From G963665005 sp963665005 (GTDB taxonomy: Bacteria > Bacillota > Clostridia > Christensenellales > SZUA-584), in the NCBI GenBank assembly GCA_963665005.2, contig CAXXTQ010000001.1, forward strand, positions 2,914,001-2,978,000: DNA of 64,000 bases, written 5' to 3'. Of this stretch, positions 8,096 through 15,083 are shown in pieces. Below the pieces are notes generated by a model. That model saw only the letters and a list, made by a program, of their open reading frames with translations. It was not told the DNA's origin and did no database searches. Within the stretch, counting starts at the first letter, position 1. Each line of letters begins with the position of its first letter. The position numbers and the translations under genes were made by a program.

Positions 8096-8230
8096 ATGTT
8101 ATCTGATGTATGTCAGAAAAGCCGACGGATGTACCAGAAAAAGCGTTTGCTGTTGTTTGTTATCGTATGGCTGTTTCAGGGGGTTTATCTGCTTCGAAGG
8201 GGAACCGGGCATAAGGTTACTTTAGATTAA
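8096..8230 (+). CDS. possible small membrane protein (44 aa), doubtful
   Basis: An ATG-initiated frame of 44 codons. The middle (RLLLFVIVWLFQGVYLL) could be one membrane helix with basic residues before (SRRMYQKKR) and after (RRG). There is no clear Shine-Dalgarno; AGCGG eight bases upstream is the nearest. The region otherwise looks non-coding. I list it because a single-helix peptide with basic flanks is not a random-looking composition, but it may not be translated. Confidence 0.25.
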   Translation: MLSDVCQKSRRMYQKKRLLLFVIVWLFQGVYLLRRGTGHKVTLD

Positions 8231-8260
8231 AAAAGATGTTCAGCCAAAGACCTTAAAAAC

Positions 8261-8396
8261 TTGACATTTGTTTACATAGGTATATACTATATAACACAAT
8301 CTTAGAAATTACTCGATGCCTGTCAGGTACGGCTTTAAGAGATTGGTCGTATCTGTAATATAGAAAAGCGAGTCGTTATATGCGACTCGCTTTTTT
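8261..8396 (+). ncRNA. candidate small RNA: promoter followed closely by terminator
   Basis: TTGACA at 8261-8266 is followed after 18 bases by TACTAT (or after 16 by TATACT). About 65 bases later comes a strong terminator: AAAAGCGAGTCG paired with CGACTCGCTTTT and a T-run, at 8363-8396. No open frame with a ribosome binding site lies between. A transcript of about 100 bases would result. The terminator palindrome also ends the phosphatase gene on the minus strand, so only the promoter is specific to this call. Confidence 0.45.
8363..8396. terminator. bidirectional terminator
   Basis: A 10 to 12-bp stem around GCGAGTCG/CGACTCGC with T-rich flanks on both strands. The T-run is stronger on the plus strand. 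It closes the PAS-SpoIIE phosphatase gene on the minus strand and the small RNA candidate on the plus strand. Confidence 0.85.
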
Positions 8397-8418
8397 GTAT
8401 TATAATTAAAAAGTTTTT

Positions 8419-9501
8419 TTATATCTTTCGCTCGCAGAGAAGCATTGTTACGTCGTCAGCTTTTGTCTGCGTAAACTCTTTTTTTATCTCATTTAAAAGT
8501 TTTTTGCCCGAAAGTTTGTCTCTTAACAGTATTCCGTTTAGCTTTTTGCTCGATTTTTGTCCTATGTGTATACCGTCAAGCCCGTCTGTATATAAAAACA
8601 ATTTTTCTCCTTTTGAAATTACTCCTTTAATCTCTTTATGCCCGACTTTATCAACCCATCTGCATATCGGCGTTCCGGGAAGGAAAATTTCTCTAACTCC
8701 GTTTTTGCCGACTATTAAAGGAGGTACGCTGTGGCCCGCGTTTGCGCAGACAAACTCCCCCGAACTTGGCGTGAGTATAACTACAAAAATGGTTATGTAA
8801 ATGCTCTCTTCGGTATTAAGTTCTTCGAAGGAAACTTGTATCTTTTTTAAAACTTTTTCAGGAGTAATATCGGGGTCTTTGCATTGAGCAAACATCTCCT
8901 GCCTTAGATACACGGTAAGCATAGCGGGCATAACTCCGTGGCCTGAAACGTCTGCAATATACATTACCACCCGCCCGTCGCGCATTGAAAAACAATCGTA
9001 CATATCGCCGCCAAGCGCTTCGCAAGGCAAAAACTCTGCACAAAAATTGTAACCTTGCACTTTTGGCAGGTTATGACGCAAAATAGAAAGCTGCAGGCTG
9101 CGGGCAATCTCCAGGTCATCCATCATACGGGTATTGGCTGATATAAGCTTATCTTTTAAATTAGATTCTTTTGTTATATCCGAAAAGATCTCCAGAGCAT
9201 AAACTTCACCGTCAAACGAAACGGGATTAGCGCTGACCGAATAAACCTTTCCTTTAACTCTCGATATTTTTGTGTATCTGCGTTCTTTTTCTATACACCT
9301 TATTGCAATGCAATCTTCACAATATGCCGCAGCGCCCGGCATTTTATAGCATGTTTCCAGATTTTCATCTGACACATCTTTTTTTGTACCGCTGGAAAAT
9401 ATCACTTTACCGTCTGAATTTATAACGCGCACCATATCCGGCATCTCGTTTAATACAGCACATGAAAAAGCATCCGAAAATAACGCTTTATTATTTTTCA
9501 T
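8419..9501 (-). CDS. PAS-domain PP2C-type serine phosphatase (SpoIIE/RsbU family)
   Basis: A 360-residue signalling phosphatase that probably dephosphorylates an anti-sigma-factor antagonist. Residues about 15-112 form a PAS-like sensor, and a short coiled linker (about 113-140) leads to the SpoIIE domain. Metal-binding acidic residues are visible at D166 (GGDMYD), D184 (IADVSGHG), YTDGLDG and KADDVTML. The PAS part has four close cysteines (C51, C61, C64, C69), a pattern seen in some PAS sensors that could hold a metal or sense redox. No transmembrane segment is visible, so it is likely cytoplasmic. A Spo0E-like gene lies upstream on the same strand. Confidence 0.88.
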   Translation of the reverse strand: MKNNKALFSDAFSCAVLNEMPDMVRVINSDGKVIFSSGTKKDVSDENLETCYKMPGAAAYCEDCIAIRCIEKERRYTKISRVKGKVYSVSANPVSFDGEVYALEIFSDITKESNLKDKLISANTRMMDDLEIARSLQLSILRHNLPKVQGYNFCAEFLPCEALGGDMYDCFSMRDGRVVMYIADVSGHGVMPAMLTVYLRQEMFAQCKDPDITPEKVLKKIQVSFEELNTEESIYITIFVVILTPSSGEFVCANAGHSVPPLIVGKNGVREIFLPGTPICRWVDKVGHKEIKGVISKGEKLFLYTDGLDGIHIGQKSSKKLNGILLRDKLSGKKLLNEIKKEFTQTKADDVTMLLCERKI

Positions 9502-9619
9502 AAAATACCCCTATATAAAATGATTTGTAATTCATCATGCCGCTTTCTTTGCGTCCCCACGCCTAAAAAGCCATATGTATAATGTTAACTTTAGAAGCTG
9601 ATTTATAAAACCAATACGC

Positions 9620-9886
9620 TTATTCGGTCTGTTTCTTTCCGATATATTTTTCTTCTATTTCATCAAGCAGCATTTTGTTAACGATAAGCCTGTCAAGCTT
9701 ATCGCTTTGCCGGAGAATCTTTTTATTCGAGCCTAGATTGCGCACGCCTTTTTCGAATAGTGCCGCGATCATATCCTCAAGCTTTTTCTTCTCATCCACC
9801 ACATCCTGTGAAATCTTTTTTCTTCCCGAATCGCGCTCTTCACCGCCTGTTTTGTTTCCGCAAACAGCCATAGATATTTTGCTCAT
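9620..9886 (-). CDS. Spo0E-like sporulation regulatory protein
   Basis: A protein of about 88 residues ending in a helical pair. The second helix carries LRQSDKLDRLIV, matching the SQxLDxLI signature of the Spo0E family, and the first helix is KKLEDMIAALFEKG. Family members dephosphorylate Spo0A~P or act on other response regulators. The N-terminal 40 residues (with a lone Cys and many Lys/Glu) are longer than in Bacillus Spo0E. I choose the ATG at 9886 because GGGGGAT precedes it at good spacing; an ATG six codons upstream overlaps that site. Function in sporulation control is inferred from the family. Confidence 0.72.
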   Translation of the reverse strand: MSKISMAVCGNKTGGEERDSGRKKISQDVVDEKKKLEDMIAALFEKGVRNLGSNKKILRQSDKLDRLIVNKMLLDEIEEKYIGKKQTE

Positions 9887-10392
9887 AATATTACCATCCC
9901 CCATAAATGATTAAACTAGTGCAAAACTTCGCTATTTAAAATTATTATGCATTAGTTAAATACTTTCTCTACAGAATTATGTTCGTATGCAGAGAATCCC
10001 GGCCGTCGGAATACAAATAAAAAGCCTTCTTTTTCTAACCTTTTAGCCTGTATTACCCCAACCATGCATTGTTTTAGATTTTTAAACATTATTACTCTTT
10101 GCGCAACACCTTGCTTTATATGCTTATTTTTTACAAGGCTTTCTTATAGTACAATACATAAGGTTTAAAAACTTAAACCTAACTATATCTTTATTATTAT
10201 CATAATATCACATATATACTGGTAATTGTATATAATTTCGACAAAAAAAGTGCTAATATAATAAAGATTTTTCTTACATTTATGAAGTTTTTGCGCTTTA
10301 AAACATACCTAAGCTATAGGTTTACGAAATCTTTTTTGTTTGACGGGAGAAATACTGTAATAATCAATAATAAGAATCTTACAAATAAAATG
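9887..10392. other. A+T-rich intergenic region with a possible Spo0A box
   Basis: About 500 bases without a credible gene. It contains TTCGACA near 10239, which is a perfect match to the Spo0A box (TGTCGAA on the other strand), next to TATATAAT. There is also a small dyad AGGTTTA/TAAACCT near 10161-10180. The region separates the divergent Spo0E-like and blaI-like genes. Confidence 0.5.
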
Positions 10393-10442
10393 TTGACTTT
10401 AACAATGTTACGTTGTAATATTACGTTGTAACGTTACTAAAA
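10393..10442 (+). promoter_or_regulatory. promoter and tandem operator of the blaI-like gene
   Basis: TTGACT (10393-10398), 17 bases, TAATAT (10416-10421). Over the -10 and start site lie two direct copies of TTACGTTGTAA (10408-10418 and 10421-10431), plus the palindromes GTAATATTAC and GTAACGTTAC. BlaI/MecI/CopY repressors bind dyads rich in TAC/GTA here, so this is most likely the autoregulatory operator. Confidence 0.75.
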
Positions 10443-10466
10443 TAGTTTCAAGGAGAAATTACAATA

Positions 10467-10835
10467 ATGTCGAATAATCCAAAAATCGGCGAAAGCGAAT
10501 GGTATGTCATGAAAGCTTTGTGGGAAAATTCACCGCTCAGCGGAAACGATATTGTAAAAGCGGTAAGTAAACATACAGACTGGTCACAGAGCACAATTTT
10601 GACGATGATACGAAGGCTTGCCCAAAAAAACGCTATCGGCGTAAAACTGCAAAGAGTAAAAATGTATTATCCGCTTATAGAAGAAAAGAGCATAGCGCGC
10701 AAACAAACGGATATGTTTGTTGACAGAGTCTATAAAGGATCGCTCGGCATGCTCGTAAAAGGTTACTTAGAAAACGGTAACGTATCGCCGCAAGAGCTTG
10801 AAGAGCTAAAAAAGCTGCTTGACGGCATGAAATAG
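10467..10835 (+). CDS. BlaI/MecI/CopY-family transcriptional repressor
   Basis: A 122-residue winged-helix repressor. The N-terminus (IGESEWYVMKALWENSPLSGNDIVKAV) and the recognition helix region (WSQSTILTMIRRLAQKNAIG) follow the family closely. The C-terminal helix would form the dimer and holds the region cut when the partner protease is activated. It precedes an M56 metalloprotease by nine bases, the classic BlaI-BlaR1 pairing. The upstream tandem repeats over the promoter suggest it represses its own operon. No beta-lactamase gene is nearby, so the regulon is likely envelope-related rather than drug-specific. Confidence 0.93.
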   Translation: MSNNPKIGESEWYVMKALWENSPLSGNDIVKAVSKHTDWSQSTILTMIRRLAQKNAIGVKLQRVKMYYPLIEEKSIARKQTDMFVDRVYKGSLGMLVKGYLENGNVSPQELEELKKLLDGMK

Positions 10836-10844
10836 AGGTGTGCC

Positions 10845-13250
10845 ATGACACAGATTTTTCAAACGGTACTTACAATGTCAATCAGCGGCAGCATACTCGC
10901 GTTACTGGTTCTCGGAGCAAGAGCGATTATTGCGCGCAGGCAGACTGTGCTTTTAACAGTATTGTTCGCGCTGCTTATCGCAAAGCTGCTTTTCCCGCTC
11001 TCTATTGAAAGCCCTGCAAGCGTACACAATCTTCTCAGCATGAAAAATGTGCCGCTCGTCACGCAGGATATACAGAGTGAAATTATTTCGCCGCAGAAAC
11101 AAATAAGCGATACGAATATCCAAAACAGCGATACTGCGCTGGCAATAAACGAAGAGTATGAGAATGCGGCTAATGTGAACGAGCCGGCGGCAGTGTCAAC
11201 CACAAAAAAAGCATGGCAGCCATCTGCTCTCGATATAGCAGCAATTATCTGGCTTGCCGGTATGGCGGCGTTTGGCGCAAGTATAACCATTGGCAACATA
11301 CGTTTTTCGCTTAAACTAAAAAGAAATCGGGAATATACAGCGCCCGGCTTTAGTGCGCTAATGGCGCAGTGCAAAAAAGAGTTTGGAATATCACAGCACA
11401 TACCGGTGATAAGAGCGAGCGAAATTCATACCGCAGCCGTTTACGGCATAATACGCCCCAAGCTTCTCATATCACCGCAGATTTTTGATACTTTGGCCGA
11501 GCAGGAAAAGCGCCATATTCTAATGCACGAGCTATCTCACATAAAACGCAAAGACACTTTAACCTGCCTTGTAATGACGATATTGAATATCGTACATTGG
11601 TTTAATCCTATTATCTGGATAGCGTTTTTAATTATGCGCAAAGATATAGAAGTGATGTGCGACGCAAAGGTTTTGCGCAAAATAGGACAGCACGAACGGC
11701 GCAGCTATGCCGACACCCTTTTGCATCTGATTAAAAAAACGAGCACTAAAAACGTGCGGCTTGTAACGGCATTGTTTATGAGCAAAACGAGCATTAAAAG
11801 AAGGATCATAATGATTGCTAAATATAAAAAGAATTCGCCGCTTTATATAGCTACCGCGCTTCTGATAACTATTGCCGTTGCGGTCACCGGCTGTACAACA
11901 AGTATGCCGGATACAGCGGAAGAAGCTGATATACAAAAACCAGAAACGACTATGCAGCCTTCTGTTAATGGAACCGAAACAACAACTGAAACTGATAATA
12001 CGATTTCTTCAGAGCTTGAACTAATCACTACATATTCGTTTGACTTTAGCAGCTATGCCGGCAATGAGGCACGGGTAGAGAATATTAGAAAAGCAGCACA
12101 CATTTTTAACAAGACAATAATAAAATCTAAAGAGGACAATGGTTTTATATATGATATGTCTATAACGGCCGAAAATGGCTGGTTTGAAGCTCCATCGCTT
12201 ACTTGGAAAGACTATATGAATGTCATGGAAGAAGCAAACTGGGCACCGCAGGCATCCGACACAGAAAAGTTTGAGACAATGCAAATAGGCGGCGGTATAG
12301 ACCTTGTGTTTGGCGCCATATACAAAGCATTTTCACAAGCCGATATTAATGGTGCCGAATTAGGCTTTTTCGAAGATGATTTTTCTAAAGGCGGCGATTT
12401 GGTAATAAGCAATGGCGGCACGGATATTCTTATGCAAATGACAATTGAAGATAAGCACCTTATAGTGAAGCTTTACGGCGAGCCCTCGCTGTCGTCAGAT
12501 ATAATAACCCCCGAAATAGAACCGGTATTGATGACATCGTTCACTCTCGACTACAGCAATCACACAAATTCTTCAACCATACATAACATAGAAAAAGCGC
12601 TCGGCCTGCTTAACGGCACGATTATACTGCCCGGGGAAGAGCTTTCACTAAACGAAGCGCTCGGCCCGCGCAATGCTGCTTCGGGATGGAAAGAAGCTGC
12701 AGGAATAAGCAATGGTGCGTTTGTTATGCAGTACGGCGGTGGTGTCAGCGCCGTTTCGAGCGCTCTTTATAACGCGGCGCTAAGAGCTGAGCTTGAAATC
12801 GTGGATTCATCCCGTCATACTATTATGTCGGACTACGTACCCGGAGGGCTCGACGCCACCATCAGCACGGGAGGCCCCGATCTTGTGATTAAAAATCCGT
12901 ACGATATAAATGTTACAATAGAAGGCAGCATGAATGACGGTATTATTACAATCGATATCTACGGCCCGCCGCGAGATTATACGGTCGATTATACATCGGC
13001 GTTGTTAAGCACCGAAGATGAGCCCGAGATGATTTATTATTATAATGCGCAAACAACGCCCGACGGGCATACGATACCCGAAGGAGAGTCTGTACCATAT
13101 GTAAAGGGCAGAACAGGCCGTGAATTCCAGGTATACAAAATATGGTATGACAGCAGCGGAAAAGAAACAAAGAAAGAGCTATATTATACTTATAAATATC
13201 GTCCTATAGCGGGCAGTGTCTATGTAAACGCGCCCGACCCCGCAGAATAA
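10845..13250 (+). CDS. BlaR1-like M56 metalloprotease fused to VanW-like domains
   Basis: An 801-residue membrane protein. Residues 1-350 are the M56 unit: hydrophobic segments near 5-28, 35-53, 128-150, 240-264 and 332-350, with the zinc site HELSH at 228-232 and a distal CDAKVLR. After a linker come a degenerate VanW-like repeat (about 396-545) and a full one (about 560-708, with NGTIILPGEELSLNEALGP, GGGVSAVSSALYNAAL and DYVPGGLDAT), then a G5-like segment (about 710-795). In BlaR1 the equivalent extracellular part is a penicillin-binding sensor. Here VanW/G5 may sense peptidoglycan or glycopeptides, and zinc-protease activation would then inactivate the BlaI-type partner. The Cys usual in VanW GGGxCQ is Ser-Ala. 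Confidence 0.9.
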   Translation: MTQIFQTVLTMSISGSILALLVLGARAIIARRQTVLLTVLFALLIAKLLFPLSIESPASVHNLLSMKNVPLVTQDIQSEIISPQKQISDTNIQNSDTALAINEEYENAANVNEPAAVSTTKKAWQPSALDIAAIIWLAGMAAFGASITIGNIRFSLKLKRNREYTAPGFSALMAQCKKEFGISQHIPVIRASEIHTAAVYGIIRPKLLISPQIFDTLAEQEKRHILMHELSHIKRKDTLTCLVMTILNIVHWFNPIIWIAFLIMRKDIEVMCDAKVLRKIGQHERRSYADTLLHLIKKTSTKNVRLVTALFMSKTSIKRRIIMIAKYKKNSPLYIATALLITIAVAVTGCTTSMPDTAEEADIQKPETTMQPSVNGTETTTETDNTISSELELITTYSFDFSSYAGNEARVENIRKAAHIFNKTIIKSKEDNGFIYDMSITAENGWFEAPSLTWKDYMNVMEEANWAPQASDTEKFETMQIGGGIDLVFGAIYKAFSQADINGAELGFFEDDFSKGGDLVISNGGTDILMQMTIEDKHLIVKLYGEPSLSSDIITPEIEPVLMTSFTLDYSNHTNSSTIHNIEKALGLLNGTIILPGEELSLNEALGPRNAASGWKEAAGISNGAFVMQYGGGVSAVSSALYNAALRAELEIVDSSRHTIMSDYVPGGLDATISTGGPDLVIKNPYDINVTIEGSMNDGIITIDIYGPPRDYTVDYTSALLSTEDEPEMIYYYNAQTTPDGHTIPEGESVPYVKGRTGREFQVYKIWYDSSGKETKKELYYTYKYRPIAGSVYVNAPDPAE

Positions 13251-13254
13251 TATA

Positions 13255-13336
13255 CCGATGACAACCTCACGATTGTCATCGGGTCTTGCCCAGCCTTCCG
13301 CCTTTGGCGCGTCTGGGCGCTTATACTAGTTTTTTT
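13255..13336 (+). terminator. paired hairpins after the blaI-M56 operon
   Basis: CCGATGACAA pairs with TTGTCATCGG (13255-13282). A second, GC-rich hairpin follows (GCCCAG/CTGGGC with an inner CGCC/GGCG, about 13287-13318) and then a T-run at about 13330. The second is the more likely stop. Confidence 0.7.
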
Positions 13337-13350
13337 ACAAATTAATAGTT

Positions 13351-13460
13351 GCCTTTCACTGGCAAAGCACAGATGAAAGGCATGATTTTAGTTTTATATT
13401 TTAATCTTTAGAAAAGTCATTAAGCCATGGGATGTTCATTCAAAGTGCGCATCCCCTTTT
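13351..13460 (+). terminator. additional hairpins between convergent genes
   Basis: GCCTTTCA/TGAAAGGC at 13351-13381 has no T-run. GGGATG/CATCCC at 13429-13455 is followed by CTTTTTTATTTT and looks like a plus-strand backup terminator facing the RluA-like gene. Confidence 0.6.
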
Positions 13461-13465
13461 TTATT

Positions 13466-14410
13466 TTAATTAATATACTGTTCGTTATCCTGCTCTATAA
13501 GGCCTTTATCGTATACACATTTTGCAAAATCGTAGCAGTCTGATTCATAAGCCTTGTTGTTCATATACTCAAATTTATGCCCTGTTCCCATTTCAAACAC
13601 GATTTTGTTGACCCAAAGCGAAATATTCGCTGCCCGATTTTTAAGATTAAAGAGTTTATTTCCGTAAATATTGTCTCCGAGAACGGGCATGCCTGCGAAT
13701 GCCAAATGCGCTCTTACCTGATGAATACAATATGTAACCGGCTTTACTAAAAGCAAAGATATAGAATCGGTACATGAAATGCGTGTATATCTTGTGACAA
13801 TCTGTTTGGCGCCTTTTTGGAACTTCTTTAAAATCCGCGCCTTTTTTGCCGTTTTTTCTTTTACATGATAAGCCATAAGCTCTCCGCTCTCCTGCGTCTT
13901 GCCTTTTACGGGGCATATATACTGCCTTGTAATTCTCCGCTGCGTTTGCGCCTCTACTAGAAAAATATATGCTTCCTCGTGCTTGGCGAATAAAAGCAAG
14001 CCGCTCACGTATTTATCCAGCGAAGAAACAAGATACGGTATAATAAGCGCCTTTACGCTGTATTCACCCTGCTTTTTCATATAATCTATCACCATATCTA
14101 AAGCATTGGGTTCTCCGTTGTCCGAAAACGAAAGAAGCCCTGCCGGTTTGTCTACTATAATAAGGTTCTCGTCCTGATATACTATACGCGGAGTCATATC
14201 AAGCCCTAAAATATCTTTTGTTAAGTATATATCTATTTTATCATCAGTTTTTAATTTATCTTCGCCGTTTGCCTTTTCACCGTTGACAGTAATATCTGCG
14301 TTTTTTATCGCCGAGGCAAGCGCCTTTTCCGGAAAATCTGGATACGTTTGCTGCATTGCTTCAAATAACTGCGTACCGTCTTGTTTTTTATTAATTGTTT
14401 GGCTTACCAT
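13466..14410 (-). CDS. RluA-family pseudouridine synthase, divergent
   Basis: A 314-residue protein. Residues 1-75 resemble an S4 RNA-binding domain (ALASAIKNADITVNGEKANGEDKLKTDDKI). The catalytic domain follows with IIVDKPAGLLSF and the active-site motif SSLDKYVSGLLL. The aspartate is kept, but the His-Arg of the usual HRLDxxTSG is replaced. The later KPVTYCIHQVRAHLAFAG corresponds to the RTHQIRVHL motif. It probably modifies uridine in rRNA or tRNA; the target cannot be read from the sequence. ATG preceded by AAAGGAG. It is monocistronic and less conserved than the rluD-like gene at 36173. Confidence 0.8.
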   Translation of the reverse strand: MVSQTINKKQDGTQLFEAMQQTYPDFPEKALASAIKNADITVNGEKANGEDKLKTDDKIDIYLTKDILGLDMTPRIVYQDENLIIVDKPAGLLSFSDNGEPNALDMVIDYMKKQGEYSVKALIIPYLVSSLDKYVSGLLLFAKHEEAYIFLVEAQTQRRITRQYICPVKGKTQESGELMAYHVKEKTAKKARILKKFQKGAKQIVTRYTRISCTDSISLLLVKPVTYCIHQVRAHLAFAGMPVLGDNIYGNKLFNLKNRAANISLWVNKIVFEMGTGHKFEYMNNKAYESDCYDFAKCVYDKGLIEQDNEQYIN

Positions 14411-14596
14411 GTATTCTCCTTTGGGAATTATTATAAAATGAATACTATAACAGTACTAAAAAGAAGTCAAGATTAAGCTCAGAAATTGTCGTATTATGTT
14501 AATAAAAATTAATACGATTTTCATATTGTGAAGCAATTGCCTTTTAGCTTACAGTATTGTACTATTAATGTAACAAAAAGCCTTAGGAGAAAAGCT

Positions 14597-14800
14597 TTGA
14601 AAAAACTTTGCTGTTTATTTACATTTATATCGGCCGCAATTTCGAAAACAGCTTATGCGGCAAGCTCTCCGTCGCCCGAATCATTAGCTAAGATACCCGT
14701 ATGGATCACCGTTGTTCTTATAGCAAGCGCTTTTGTCATAAGCGCAGGAATCGGAATAGTTTTTTATAAAATAATTGTTCGAAAAAAATCGGGCAGGTAG
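14597..14800 (+). CDS. small secreted or membrane-anchored protein (67 aa)
   Basis: It has an N-terminal signal-like segment (KKLCCLFTFISAAIS..AYAAS), a short Ser/Pro linker, one C-terminal membrane helix (WITVVLIASAFVISAGIGIVFY) and a basic tail (RKKSGR). I start at the TTG at 14597, which has AGGAGA six bases upstream; a GTG 23 codons earlier lacks a binding site and would ruin the signal peptide. I do not recognise a family. The shape (signal, short ectodomain, helix, positive tail) resembles small bitopic proteins or anchored peptides. It is alone, upstream of the T-box. Confidence 0.6.
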   Translation: MKKLCCLFTFISAAISKTAYAASSPSPESLAKIPVWITVVLIASAFVISAGIGIVFYKIIVRKKSGR

Positions 14801-14841
14801 GCTTGCGCACGCGGCGCGCATTTGGTATTATTATAATCACT

Positions 14842-15071
14842 TGAAAAGCAGGTAAAAAATTAATATCGTTCGGTGAAGAACATGCCTTTTTAAAAGCCGG
14901 TTAAAGCGACGCGGAAACGGTGAGAGCCCGCGGCGGCAAAAATGCATGGGCGCTTCAAAAAAAACTGAGCAATTTCCAAAGAGGGCATTTGCAATGCCAA
15001 CTAGGGTGGAACCGCGGAAAACATGCCATTTTCGTCCCTTACACAGGACTTAAAGTGGCTTAATTTTTATA
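14842..15071 (+). promoter_or_regulatory. T-box riboswitch controlling glyQS
   Basis: The hallmark T-box sequence AGGGTGGAACCGCG lies at 15004-15017. Upstream is a long stem I region from about 14842, with a GGC at 14935-14937 as the likely glycine specifier. Downstream, GCCATTTTCGTCC (15024-15036) pairs with GGACTTAAAGTGGC (about 15046-15059) and a T-rich stretch follows, forming the terminator that uncharged tRNA-Gly would prevent. A TATAAT at 14832-14837 is the likely -10 element; no good -35 is seen. The specifier assignment is inference from position and gene. Confidence 0.93.
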
Positions 15072-15083
15072 TTGGAGGACGAA

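Larger units (their letters stand above)
7787..8418. other. intergenic region with two terminators, a promoter and one marginal ORF
   Basis: This 630-base gap holds a copy of the rpsI-type terminator (7966-7995), a weak 44-codon ORF (8096-8230), a promoter at about 8261-8290 and a strong palindromic terminator (8363-8396). A longer frame over 7871-8086 runs straight through the first terminator and lacks a ribosome binding site, so I do not call it a gene. Confidence 0.7.

Noticed and set aside
14528..14596. GTG start for the small secreted protein
   Set aside because: No ribosome binding site, and it would place 23 residues before a clear signal peptide. The TTG at 14597 has AGGAGA at good spacing.
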